DNA from: Porogramme epimiltina | Taxonomy: Eukaryota; Basidiomycota; Agaricomycetes; Polyporales; Polyporaceae | Length of the DNA: 14,051 nucleotides | Direction of reading: 5' to 3' | Assembly: GCA_900155495.1 (NCBI GenBank) | Contig: FTLJ01000469.1 | Coordinates: 1 to 14,051 of the forward strand | Shown here: piece after piece, positions 1-8,497 of the stretch | Position numbering within the stretch: position 1 is the first letter of the stretch | How the letters are laid out: the number at the start of each line of letters is the position of its first letter | Notes under the pieces: model-generated | Told to the model about the DNA's origin: nothing | Database searches by the model: none | Seen by the model: the letters and a program-made list of their open reading frames with translations, nothing else | Program-made: the position numbers and the translations under genes

Positions 1-251
1 CCGCCGACCAGGATCTAGCGAATGCGGACCCGCTCCCGCTCCCTTCCTCTCGCACCTCTAGATCTCGTATGAGACGTCCTGCATCTCCCCCTCGTCGGCC
101 GCCCCGCACCCCATCGCTGACTCCTCCCGTCTCTCCATGCACCTGCCCCGCAACAGCTCCATGCACGATGCAGCGTAACAGGCCAGGCCATCTCCTCGGC
201 GGCCATCCCTCCATCTTTCCCCCGCACACTCCCAATCCCATCCCCTCCGCC
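1..251. other. Pyrimidine-rich stretch, no supported gene
   Basis: The + strand is rich in C and T (many CTCC and CCC tracts), as in promoters or low-complexity coding regions of basidiomycetes. Open frames exist on both strands but their predicted peptides are Pro/Arg/Ser-rich and look like composition artefacts. I see no domain, splice pattern or convincing codon bias here. Confidence 0.4.
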
Positions 252-380
252 GGTGACTCGGGTCCCAAGTACGTCCAGTCCCAAGGAACCCCTCTCGGGT
301 CTGCAATCTGGGGCAAGTCTCAGAAGCACGACAAGGAGGCCTTCGCCCTCCTCTGGGACACCTCCGAGAATGACTCCTTT
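252..380 (+). pseudogene. Short coding-like fragment, unknown
   Basis: One frame over this stretch has the C-ending codon use expected of a basidiomycete exon (GGT GAC TCG GGT CCC AAG TAC GTC CAG) and gives a plausible peptide containing GDSGPKYVQSQGTPLG followed by AIWGKSQKHDKEAFALLWDT. The two other frames give Arg/Ser/Pro-rich peptides. On the 5' side it fades into pyrimidine-rich sequence. On the 3' side, after SENDSF, the frame stays open to 572 but loses both codon bias and protein-like composition. I do not recognise the family. It may be one exon of a decayed gene or an exon of a gene reaching in from the left. Confidence 0.3.
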
Positions 381-988
381 CCACGCTGTGACTCCCTTGC
401 ATGTACCATGGCGAGTATACGTAGTACTACTCTCCACACCGTCGGCTGCCGTCATATCAGCATTGTATTAATACGAGCCTTTGCTCCTTGTATGATGTGC
501 TGCATTGGGGAGGTGCCGATGCAAACGCGGGCGGATAAGATTGTGGCTGAGACTGGCCATGCATATGGTTAAATAGTATGTGTGACCGATGATTTCAGTA
601 GGTGTGGATTGGAGCTCAACTGCGAGCCCAAAGTGTGCGGCCTGGCCGCACGCGCGTGCAAAGCGAGATGGCCGCTAGGAGTGGGGGCGCGCGCGCAAGG
701 ACGCGCGTCGTATGTATGTACATACACAGGCCGCACGCGCGCGCAGGGCGAGACGAGCCGCCTCGCCCACGCCTCGCCCACCGCCTCCCTCTCCTCTGCC
801 GCCACCACTTCACCCCTTCTTCTGCCATGACCGCTGCGCACACGGAGGGCCGGGAGCTGAAAAGGGAATAAGGACAATCGGTATGTGTGTCCCTCCTCCC
901 CTCCGCGCCCGCTCATCTTGAGGAAGACAAGACCGGGCGCGGCCCCGTCATCCCGCCCTCTCCTGTCCGGTCCCCCTCGGGCAAGATA
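381..988. other. Intergenic GC-rich stretch, no supported gene
   Basis: No gene is supported. The stretch 688-745 is an alternating purine-pyrimidine tract (GCGCGCGCGC, ACGCGCG, TATGTATGTACATACA) that includes a perfect 14-bp palindrome at 714-727 (TGTATGTACATACA). This tract could adopt Z-DNA or a cruciform, and it lies about 260 bp upstream of the first Met of the degenerate gene beginning at 989. A GTATGT donor-like site at 881 and a pyrimidine-rich run ending in GAG near 920 hint at a 5' UTR intron of that gene, but this is weak. Confidence 0.35.
714..727. repeat. 14-bp perfect palindrome in alternating purine-pyrimidine DNA
   Basis: TGTATGT followed by ACATACA reads identically on both strands and is embedded between GCGCGCGC and ACGCGCGCGC tracts. 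This is seen directly. No function is assigned. Confidence 0.6.
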
Positions 989-3625
989 ATGGACGTGGAG
1001 AGCTACAAGCAGCTCACCCGTCTTAACCCCCACCCTCTTGGCCGCGACGAGGCCGCCGCCCCCAACACCAATGGCTCGCCCTTGCTCCCACCTCCCCACC
1101 GTCCCAGCTCACCAAATCTACGCGTCAAAACCCTCCAAAATCCAAAACCGTCAATGATGAGCTTGCGCTCATGAGGCGACCCGCAGAAAAGGCTGAGCGA
1201 CCCCTCGCCACATTCCACTCCTCCCAGTCACTCTCCATCGCGTCCCCTAAGGCTACTACTTCCAAAGCTCCTCTAATCCCCGCCTCTTCGAGACTGCCCG
1301 CAAGGCCACCCTCGACTCGGACGACCGCGTTGAGCGCGTAGAACTAGCTCGCGACGAACCTCAGGCCCGCCTCCGCATGCTCCAAGAGCACTGGGCCCAC
1401 TTTAAATGCTGGTTCTCTCAGGCAAACGTCCGCGACTCAGTTCTCCGGCATCATCGCCGGCGGTGGTGGCCAGCTTATCGAGGTCAGCTCGATCTTCTAC
1501 CGCCTACCTCCCGTCGCTCCAGCAGCACGGCTCTCAGATCTCAATCCCAACCCTCCTCCCGCCACCACGCCTCGCACTCCGACAGCCACAGGCTCCCCTC
1601 TGGCGCCCATTTCTCGTTCGTCGCACTCCCCCAGCTCCCTCCCTCTGCCCTCTCCAGCCGCGTCCACCCCCACGCGGGCAGCATGGGTGCCAGCCACGGC
1701 GGACTCCTCAACAGCTCTGGCGTGCTACCCCCGCAAAATGTCATTGCAACGACCGCGACGCAGACGACTACCGCCACAGACCTCGCTACAGCCTCTCGGT
1801 GAGTATTCTCCTCTCTCCTGTCCTGCAGCTCGTCTCATGACCTACTGCAGCCCTCCAATTCTCCTCACCCCGCTTACCTTAACGGCCACTATGCGCACCA
1901 TTCGCCGCAACTCGCCGTGCACCACGCCCCTCCTACTACCACTCTCAACGCCAGTTATGTCGGGCACCCCATCCCCGTGCAGACCGTGGCGCGTATGCGT
2001 ACCTGGAAAAACCCTCCCCCACCGCCCGCGGTCTACGTCGCATAGCCTCTCCTCCCACAGTCGCTCTCACTCGCGCAGCGGCGATGGGAGCCTCAACGAG
2101 ATGATCCTGAAGGCCACAACCACGGACGACTCGACAGCCGCGCACTGCACCCGTCGCAGCACCAAGTTCACCCCTGCCGCTACCGCTCGTCTGCGCCCGA
2201 CCACGGCGAAGACCCGGTCGCCGGCCACGCGCGGGCGTCCTCTACAGTACATCTCGCTCCCGCCCGGAGTCCCGTTGTGCAGGCCACGTCTATCCCTGGT
2301 CCGGGTTGTATCGTTCAGAAGATCTTTACGCTGCCGGTGACGGATCCGCCTCCGCTCTTATGACGGCGGACGCACCGATCTCGGTTGGTCGTGCCGGATG
2401 CTTCCGCAGGGCCGTCGACTTCGACGTCCGTAGCGAATTCGAGGCCCGAGACCGAAAGGGAAGAAGATGGGGACGTCGACATGGACACAAGCCGTGACGA
2501 TAGCGCCCCTCACGCCCCTCATCCTCGCCGGAACGCCAGTAGCACACGGACACGGGCACGATTCTCGCGACACATTCGCGGCGCGCGCAGTAGGCATCGG
2601 GCGCACCTGCAGGCGTTGGCACGCCTGGAATCGACCTCCCCTCTAACACACACACATCATCATCATCATCATCATCAACGACGACGAGGGTGTCGGCATT
2701 GAGGACAACACCGTCCCGCTCGAACGACGGCTTGGCGATGGGTGCGCGCCCCAAGGCTCGTGAACTCAGAGGCACATGAGGCACGGATTGTGAACTTGGT
2801 CAAGGGCAAGCACAGCGCCAAGCTCGCGCAGCTCAAGGAGGCATACGAAGTGGTGTCGTTGGAGATGCGTCTGGAAGCTGCCATTGCCAATCCAGGCGGC
2901 TTGTGTGGGGCGAACGATGAAGATATCGAGCGGCTGCGGGTAGTAGTGAGCGGGATCGAGGAGCAAGCCGAGGTGAGCACCTCTTCTGTTCCGCCGACGA
3001 GCAGCGGCTGACGTTCCTCGAGAATGACAAGCGGATACTCAACGCCGAGAAGGACACTCTCCTGCTTGATCTCGCAACGAGTCGGGCGGAGACTACAGCC
3101 CAGCAAGTCGCGAACGAGGAGCTCAAGGTCAAGCATGTTGCTGAGACCGCCTCCCTTCACACGCACGTCCGCATCGCCCAGACGAAGGGGGCTCGCAACG
3201 GGCTCGCGCAGGGGCTGCAGAAGCACGCCTTGAAGAGGCCACTGTATCGCACGCGTCGGAGATCGAAGCCATGTTTGCAACTCTCTACCAGCTTCGCGGA
3301 GACTTTGACGCGGCGCATGCCAACAGCGTCAGCGACAAGCTCCGCCTCGAGGCACTGGAGCCCGACGCGGCCGCGAGCCGGGCGTCACCTCCGCCCGAGC
3401 GTGTCATGAACGCCTTGAAGCTCTGAGAGAAGATCGCCGCTCTCGAAGCTCATACGAGCGCGGTCGAGGACGCCCTGGATGAGGCTGCCAGCCTATCAGA
3501 ACTTCTGCACAGCCCTAGCGCACTGACGCTACTGAGATCACTGCCAGGATATCCTCAGCGCCACCCAGGACCCTCAGTGCGCGCCAGTGCGCCAGTATTA
3601 CCTGCTACTCCAACGCTGTAACTAG
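989..3625 (+). pseudogene. Degenerate Pro/Ser-rich coiled-coil protein gene, unknown family
   Basis: A coherent protein can be followed through all three + frames with repeated frame changes. The first Met is at 989 (MDVESYKQLTRLNPHPLGRD). At about 1100-1260 comes NDELALMRRPAEKAERPLAT. At about 1287-1440 there is a heptad-like acidic/basic helix (FETARKATLDSDDRVERVEL, then RLRMLQEHWAHFKCWFSQAN). A long Ser/Pro/Thr/His-rich middle follows (about 1440-2700, including NSPHPAYLNGHYAHHSP and an acidic patch EREEDGDVDMDTS near 2456). A second coiled coil runs at about 2760-3535 (AKLAQLKEAYEVVSLEMRLE, FLENDKRILNAEKDTLLLDL, IAALEAHTSAVEDALDEAA). Breaks include frame changes near 1090, 1270, 1440, 2380, 2700, 2980 and 3230, plus an in-frame TGA at 3424-3426 inside the last helix. 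The coiled coils suggest a structural or scaffolding protein, but the family is not recognised. Some frame changes may be lost introns or assembly errors rather than mutations. Confidence 0.65.
2647..2675 (+). repeat. Microsatellite (CA)n followed by (CAT)7
   Basis: A short CA tract (2647-2656) runs into seven CAT units (2655-2675), then CAACGACGACG. In the frame of the surrounding degenerate gene it reads as a serine run. Repeat-length change here could account for one of the nearby frame changes. Confidence 0.85.
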
Positions 3626-3815
3626 GATTTGTATAGAAACGCACATTCATGTGTATTGTACTGTATGTAATACACCGCATGTTTGACCTGACGCCCCTGG
3701 CCTGTCGATATCTGTACTGATCCCAAGCCCTCTTCCCCGCCGCATGGCCTCCATGGCGTCGAGCGCGCTTCGAACATCTCGAGCGCGTTGATCAACGTGA
3801 CCGGCTGCTGCCTGG
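3626..3815. other. Region between convergent pseudogenes
   Basis: This lies between the 3' ends of the + strand coiled-coil pseudogene and the - strand P450 pseudogene. The - strand is open through most of it and may hold the decayed C-terminus of the P450, but no P450 C-terminal motif can be recognised. AT-rich sequence at 3625-3675 would suit a polyadenylation region for either gene. Confidence 0.35.
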
Positions 3816-5085
3816 TGAAGATGGCGCTGATCGTCATCGATATGAAGATTGCCTGCGGTCAGGCAAATAGTTATGATCCACTATCGTAGAGAAACCTACA
3901 AGGAGGTGGGGCCCGGAAAGAATCGGCCGGGATCGAAAGTGTAAGGGTCATTGTATATCTCCGGGAATTGTGTAAGATATGCCTATGGTGATCCAATGAA
4001 CGATGGGAAGAAACGACGAAAGCGGCGACTTTACCATTGGGTAACGCAGCCAACAACGCTCTCATTCAGGAAAACATAGCCCTCGTAGGCATGGTCTTCG
4101 AGAATGGCGTGAGGAACACCTGGTTAAATCATCAGCAAACTCGCGGATTAAGAGCGCATGCATGCATGCACGCACCAAGTGGCACGACCTGGTTCCAGCG
4201 GAGGATCTCGATATACATCGCGTTGAGGTAGGGTATGTCGGGGAAGTCCGCGTACGTTAGGAGGCGATCGTGCCCAACGGCAGTATCGATCTCCGCTCTA
4301 GTCTTTTGCAAGACTTCCGGAGACAGGCCCTTAGGGAGGATAAACGAGGGCTCCGCTGAAACGGTCTACGCAATCAGTCAGCAAGGGAGCTTTTCAAGAG
4401 AAGACGCTGCCCTCACAGTATCAGCCCCGCTAGAGTAGATAGATACCACCGACATCTTCATCCTATATTCGTCCCTCAACTGAGGACTTGACGCCACAAG
4501 TGACGACGTAAAGTTGGAGGTCGCCTGCCCCACTGTGCAGCCGCCATTCGAGAAAATCGTGAGCAAGGACCACCGATCACCCATATAACTCCACGTACCA
4601 TCTGGTCATTGACGGGTTGGAAGGGGACATTGCCCATGCGGTTCATGTTTGCCCTGCAAGGAAGTCCGCGGCGCTTCCATGATGCGCTGGCAGGCATCTA
4701 GGAAGGAACATACTTGGCAAAATGAAGATTTGTTCAGCTTTTCGACAGTACATAACAGAAGGAGTTCGTAACAGTTACTCACGGAACGGGGAGACGTCCA
4801 CGATTTAAGCTCCTAGGCGTGCCACCTTAGCGGCTTGCTCGGCGGCTTCTTCCTCCACCTTGATAAGCTGACCCCCTTCCTCTTGCGCGGCGTACCCATA
4901 CGAGATGCGAAGCACGATAGCCCCTGCCATTCTATGACGTGTGATTAGGCTTTAGAACAGTGGAGATGAAGAGCAAGTGACGTACTTGCGGACCTGCGCA
5001 GGCAGGTCTGATGCACCAGTGACTGGGGTGCACAATAGCCTCAGCAGAAGCTGCCTTGTCTGGTACTCGACATGCGGTACTTGCG
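3816..5085 (-). pseudogene. Cytochrome P450 pseudogene, N-terminus and heme loop missing
   Basis: Reading down the - strand across short introns gives a fungal P450 (heme monooxygenase, ER membrane, usually in oxidation of secondary metabolites or xenobiotics). Visible in order: YQTRQLLLRLL (about 5070); after an intron, MAGAIVLRISYGYAAQEEGG (about 4930); SWKRRGLPCRANMNRM (about 4680); the I-helix signature SSGADT (4417-4437); QKTRAEIDTAVGHDRLLTYA; the K-helix ExxR as E-I-L-R (E at 4209-4207, R at 4200-4198); GVPHAILEDHAYEGY; the PERF-like FDPGRFF (about 3945-3912); and AIFISMTISAIF (3851-3816). Introns have GT...AG ends, for example donor GTGCGTGCATGC at 4180. Defects: in-frame TAA at 4807-4805, a stop after LEKLPC near 4380, no membrane anchor or first 150 or so residues, and no FGxGRxxCPG heme-cysteine loop between FDPGRFF and AIFISM. 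It cannot encode an active enzyme. Confidence 0.9.
4156..4169. repeat. 14-bp palindrome GCATGCATGCATGC in a P450 intron
   Basis: A perfect palindrome of CATG repeats just inside the 5' end of a P450 intron (donor GTGCGTGC). Seen directly; probably a chance simple repeat. Confidence 0.6.
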
Positions 5086-5109
5086 GAACTAACGAGGGCA
5101 ACTAACGCC

Positions 5110-6299
5110 GGTGCCAGCGCAAACACAAACACATTCCCTCGTTCGTAGTTCCTGGCTGCCTCGGGGCAGTCGCCTTTAGAGTCGGGGTTGTCTTCGGGCG
5201 CGCGTTTGGGTTTGTATGTGGGTTGGAGTTTGGACTTGGGTTTGGGTCCGACCGTGGCGGGGCGGGGATGGGGGACGTAGAAGCGGTAGCCTTCGGGCAT
5301 AGACAGCAACCGTTGCATGGACTAGAGCCAGATATATCAGCTGCCAGCGTGCCAAAAAAACTGCAAGGCTCGGGGTCGGTAGCTCACCGAATATAGTATC
5401 TCGACATTTCCACCTGGAAAGTCGATCCGAGCCGAGCCTACGCCAGGCTACCAGAATATCTAAGTGAGCGCGCGTTGGAAGAGATCGCCGGAAGGATTCG
5501 GAAGACCTACTTTGAAGATAGTCTCCGGCGAAGACCGCCTACCCAATGACGAAGCCAACGTGGTCGGGCGTGTCCTGGGAGATGCAGCACCGTGCAAGAC
5601 AATTCCCCGAGTTTGAACCCCTCGTCATCGGCGAAATAGACATCGAACAAGTTATCGAGCGTGGCGTGGTCTGTTCCGTAGATGGGTGCGAAGGTCTGCT
5701 GGACCTGCTTGATGCGCTGGCCGATGTAGCAGACGGGATCGTCCCCTCTGAGCTGCACGGGCGTGTGTTTTACTTAAGTCTGAGCGTCAACGCTGACAGC
5801 ATACCCAAGCGATTCACAGGGACTTACAGAATCTCAACAACTTGCAATCCGTAATGTTCCACAAATGCCACGTGGCCGTTGGCGGTTGAGGTCGCGACTG
5901 CACCCGAAGCAGGGTCGTAATCAAGGGCAGGGTCAACGTTTACGGCCTTGGATGTCTTGGGGTCAGCGACGACGTATTGCCACGTGCAAGTTGCTGTCGT
6001 CTTCTCGAAGAAAGCGAAAACATTGGGTGTCTGAGAGTCGTTGCTCGTGTACCTCCTCCATGGTTCGGTAGGGGCGATGTTGTTGGCGCGGGCGCGAGAC
6101 AGGAGACTCCCGGACGAGGCCTGAGCGACGGAGACTACTGCCGTGGTGGAGAGGGCACGAAGAGGGGGGGGGTAGCAGAAGAAGTTAGCTGCGCCCGAAC
6201 CGCTGCCATAGCCCCGGCAGTATGAACTGCCCGAGAGCGGAGCAAGGCGGAAGGAACGCAAGCGCGAGTGGTACGATTCGGGACAGAGGGCTTGAACAT
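5110..6299 (-). pseudogene. Metallo-beta-lactamase-fold hydrolase (persulfide dioxygenase/glyoxalase II-like) pseudogene
   Basis: The first Met is at 6299 (MFKPSVPNRTTRACV), followed by an Arg/Ser/Ala-rich leader (LLRSRAVHTAG) typical of a mitochondrial presequence. After a frame change in a run of nine C (6172-6164) come SLLSRARANNIAPTEPW and NVFAFFEKTTATCTWQYVV, VNVDPALDYDPASG and VEHYGLQVVEIL. An intron with GTAAGT donor spans 5827-5780. Downstream are CYIGQRIKQVQQTFAPIYG, DNLFDVYFADDEGFKLGEL, TVLHLPGH, AVFAGD (frame 3), VGSARIDFPGGNVEILYS (5450-5388) and MQRLLSMPEGYRFYV (5318). In this family the metal site is THxHxDH plus LPGHTxDH, a GD aspartate and GHDY. Here THxHxDH is cut to T-H-A-R, LPGH is followed by a frameshift and a TAG (5541-5539), and GHDY reads PHPR. 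A TAA also follows the intron acceptor at 5779. The gene's 3' end is missing. Confidence 0.87.
5780..5827 (-). other. 48-nt intron in the hydrolase pseudogene
   Basis: The donor GTAAGTC lies after VVEIL and the acceptor is GACGCTCAG, with a GTTGAC branch-like site just upstream. Length and signals fit basidiomycete introns, and this supports the - strand gene model. The exon after it begins with a TAA-containing scrap (ACTTAAGTAA) before the truncated metal-binding motif. Confidence 0.75.
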
Positions 6300-6764
6300 G
6301 TTGAGCGGGGAGAGCGTGAAGCGTGGAAAGGGAAGGGGAGGGGAAGACGTCGAGAGCCGAGGGGGGGGGGGCGTGGGGGTACCTGGCCATGACGGGGGGT
6401 GGACGCGATCGATGGAATCCGGCCGCAGTGCGCTACTCCTGGGCACGGCGGACACGCCCGTGCCTCCGGGCCCTTCATGTACGCGGGCGCCCGTGCGTTC
6501 CACGCAAGGGGCCCACGCACGCAGCTGAGCAGGGCTGCGTGTGCGCGTGTGCCTCCAGGCCGGAGATTTCGGGAGGATCATTGTCGAGGGAGCCCGCGGC
6601 GCGGCGCGGTACGTACGTGCATACGTACGGACGCGTTGGCGCGGCCAGCGTGCCTGCATGCAATGGCACTGCTACCCCGATGTAACTGGGGTTTGAGAGT
6701 GTTGGTGAACGGGGGACGAGTAGGTGCTGAGGTGTAGAGTGACGTACTGGGACTCATATAGATA
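6300..6764. other. Intergenic region with G11 run and inverted repeat
   Basis: This lies between the hydrolase pseudogene start (6299) and the RING pseudogene 3' end. It holds an 11-G homopolymer at 6361-6371 and a palindromic tract CGTACGT-GCAT-ACGTACG at 6612-6629 next to CGCGGCGCGG. No convincing gene is present on either strand; the long open frames are GC-composition artefacts. Confidence 0.45.
6612..6629. repeat. Inverted repeat CGTACGT/ACGTACG with 4-nt loop
   Basis: Seven-bp arms flank GCAT, so the whole 18 bp is nearly alternating purine-pyrimidine. It lies about 315 bp upstream of the hydrolase first Met and resembles in character the palindrome at 714-727 upstream of the + strand pseudogene. 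Confidence 0.55.
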
Positions 6765-7450
6765 GTGACTGACGGTGTGGTAGAGCCCCCTGACGTTCTT
6801 CTTCGTGGTGGCGGCGAGGCCATAGAGGCAGCAAGCTTGAGGGACAAGGAGCTAGCATCGAAGACGACGCTGACGGGCTGAGGGGGAAGGTGGATGCACC
6901 ACGGCGGACAGGCTCTGTCCGAGCCCTATGGTGGGGGCCGGCGCGACAGAGGCCTCAACTTCCATCTCCGCACCTACGTCCCTCTCGCGCTCCCTGCTGT
7001 TGGCCTCTCCCGTGTTTGGCCGCTCGCAGTCCAGGACTGTCACCGCGACGCAGAGGCGTTTGCGAGCGAGATAATGTCGAAGTCTTGCTCGATTTTGACC
7101 TCCATATCCTCCGCATCCACGAAAGTCCGGCAGGGGGGGGCACAAGCATGCGGTGTAGTGGGGTTCTAGAAGTGGCCGAATGCACTTGTAGTGGAACGCG
7201 ACGCAATGAACAGTGTTTGGCGGATCATGGCGCTAAACAAACCTGCGTGACACAACAGAGGCAGCGAGAGGACGACGCCGATAGTTGGTCAGCAGGGTCC
7301 ACGGTGACTCGCAAAAAGGAACATACGCACACATGGAGCAATTGGGGAGCGCTGTTTTGCTGGAAGTAACAACTTTCTTCCTCTTGCCTGAGACTGAAGT
7401 AGTTGAGCTGCTTGAGCGGACCTCCCTGGTGCATCAGGATACTCGGTAGA
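6765..7450 (-). pseudogene. RING-finger (Dma-type) E3 ubiquitin ligase C-terminal half, pseudogene
   Basis: On the - strand, fragments appear in order: GKRKKVVTSSKTALPNCSM (about 7380-7330); after a probable intron ending CACGCAG, CLFSAMIRQTLFIA (about 7235); FHYKCIRPLLEPHYTAC (7195-7145); CRTFVDAEDMEVKIEQ (about 7130); EMEVEASVAPAPTIG (about 6980); and a Ser/Pro tail MASPPPRRRTSGGSTTPS. This matches the RING of fungal Dma1/Dma2-like ligases, which carry an FHA domain upstream; the family's H..C..CPxC zinc ligands are partly visible. Defects: one base is missing near the first RING cysteines, the PCSHT segment between LFIA and FHYKC is gone, the frame shifts in an 8-C run (7140-7133), a TGA follows ASASR, and another frameshift lies near 6870. 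The FHA half is absent; the sequence stops close to the head of repeat unit A at 7483. Confidence 0.75.
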
Positions 7451-7500
7451 CGTCGTGAAGGGTTGATGGGGAGAGATGAAAGTTCCGATTCTCTAAGAAT

Positions 7501-7524
7501 TCCGATTCTACGCAGTGAATCGGA
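7501..7524. repeat. Unit A head inverted repeat TCCGATTC/GAATCGGA
   Basis: Perfect 8-bp arms around an 8-nt loop TACGCAGT. A truncated extra half (TTCCGATTCT) lies just upstream at 7483-7492. The same motif starts unit B twice. Confidence 0.9.
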
Positions 7525-7600
7525 TTTACAATGGAGGAAGCGTAGATTACATAAGATTTGCTTAGTCATTTCGTACCGCCATCATTGATGGTGCGATTCT

Positions 7601-7796
7601 ATTGGTGGAAAAGCAGCCTCCCGTTTTGGGCTCCCCTTGGAAAGAGGCTCTCGAGGCTCTTCTGCTTAAGTAATCCAACCCACCGTTCTGTCTGCTCATT
7701 GGACGCGCTGCCTGGCTCCCTTTTGGGCTCCCGTTGGAATGAGGCCCTCGCTCTTGGCTTAAGTAATCCAACCCACCGTTCTGTCGCCTCATTGGT
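7601..7796 (+). promoter_or_regulatory. Unit A head: ATTGG boxes in about 93-97-bp sub-repeats
   Basis: ATTGG (inverted CCAAT) occurs at 7601-7605, 7698-7702 and 7791-7795. Each interval contains TTTTGGGCTCC, TTGGAA(A/T)GAGGC, CTTAAGTAAT and ACCGTTCTG in that order. The same sub-repeat recurs in units B and C. The position upstream of the coding remnant makes a promoter likely; that CCAAT-binding factor recognises these boxes is inference. Confidence 0.5.
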
Positions 7797-7979
7797 CGAG
7801 CTGGAGTTCGAGAGCAAGTCTGGCTGCGGCTGAATCGCCTGCACTACAGACCGTCCCCGTTCTGATGCTCCCGTTCTACAACACCTAAGTTCAACACACG
7901 GCCAGCATTCTATCATGTTTCCAAGCCGATAGACCTGCTGAGCAGTCACGGGCTCGCCCATGTCTAATTTGTCTTACAG

Positions 7980-8456
7980 TGGATGGTGCTGGACCGCACC
8001 CTCCAACTCGACTCGGAAGATCACCAGAACATCTGCTGTGACCCCTCCCACCAAGGCAGTTCAACACAGAGCGTGTCGAGCTCCCCCTGGACAGACATCT
8101 GGAGTGTCTACGAGGACGTCGCGAAAGAGATCGAGTCGGGCGCCGCAAGCAAGCACCGCGAGGCAGAGGAGGAGAACTTGTGGCGGCGCGCAAGAAGGCG
8201 TACGACGAGTGCGTCGCGAAGCCGAGCGCGGCGGAGCAGCAGAAGGTGCTCGACCGCTAGAAGATGCGCATGATGTGCAAGACGGCGGGTGGCAAGGCCA
8301 AGATGCAGTAGTGGCGTTGTCACTCCCCCCCTCACCCCCTCCCAAGTTGTTGGTTGAGACTGGATGGGCGTGTGGCGGAACACCTCAAGTCCCGCGCTTT
8401 CTGGGCTTTTGTGGCGCCTGCACAGCTGGATGAACACCCGCCGCGCGCGAGGCGCC
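7980..8456 (+). pseudogene. Unit A gene body, 5' part (degenerate)
   Basis: Begins at a good 3' splice site (CTAATTTGTCTTACAG, AG at 7978-7979) that is conserved in unit B. One frame gives VYEDVAKEIESGAASKHREA, an alpha-helical charged stretch. After a one-base loss near 8180 the neighbouring frame continues ARKKAYDECVAKPSAAEQQK, then an in-frame TAG (8258-8260), KMRMMCKTAGGKAKMQ and TAG (8309-8311). Further on, AEHLKSRAFWAFVAPAQLDE (about 8378-8440) matches EHLNARARRALAMPRQLDE in unit B. The family is not recognised. The charged helices suggest a coiled-coil segment. The helical part at 8120-8270 survives only in this unit. Confidence 0.55.
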
Positions 8457-8487
8457 GTCACGGCCGTGGCTCAGGCAGGCTGCTGGG

Positions 8488-8495
8488 CGCCCCAG
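8488..8495. repeat. 8-bp target site duplication, left (CGCCCCAG)
   Basis: CGCCCCAG directly precedes the left terminal TA of the hAT element and is repeated exactly at 10635-10642 after its right terminus. Eight bp is the diagnostic duplication size for hAT. Confidence 0.9.
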
Positions 8496-8497
8496 TA

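Noticed and set aside
15..455. 146-codon open frame on the - strand at the left edge
   Set aside because: Gly/Arg-rich with no domain; it results from the pyrimidine-rich + strand lacking stop complements.
2655..2675. Hepta-histidine tract as a metal-binding site
   Set aside because: It is a CAT microsatellite; in the frame shared with neighbouring coding-like sequence it reads as serine, and the gene is broken.
714..6629. The palindromes at 714-727 and 6612-6629 as a shared promoter element
   Set aside because: Their sequences differ (TGTATGTACATACA versus CGTACGT-GCAT-ACGTACG); only the alternating purine-pyrimidine character is shared.
6135..6659. 174-codon open frame on the - strand extending upstream of the hydrolase
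   Set aside because: Only its last part, from the Met at 6299, reads as a mitochondrial-type leader that joins the hydrolase. The upstream part is GC-composition artefact in the promoter region.
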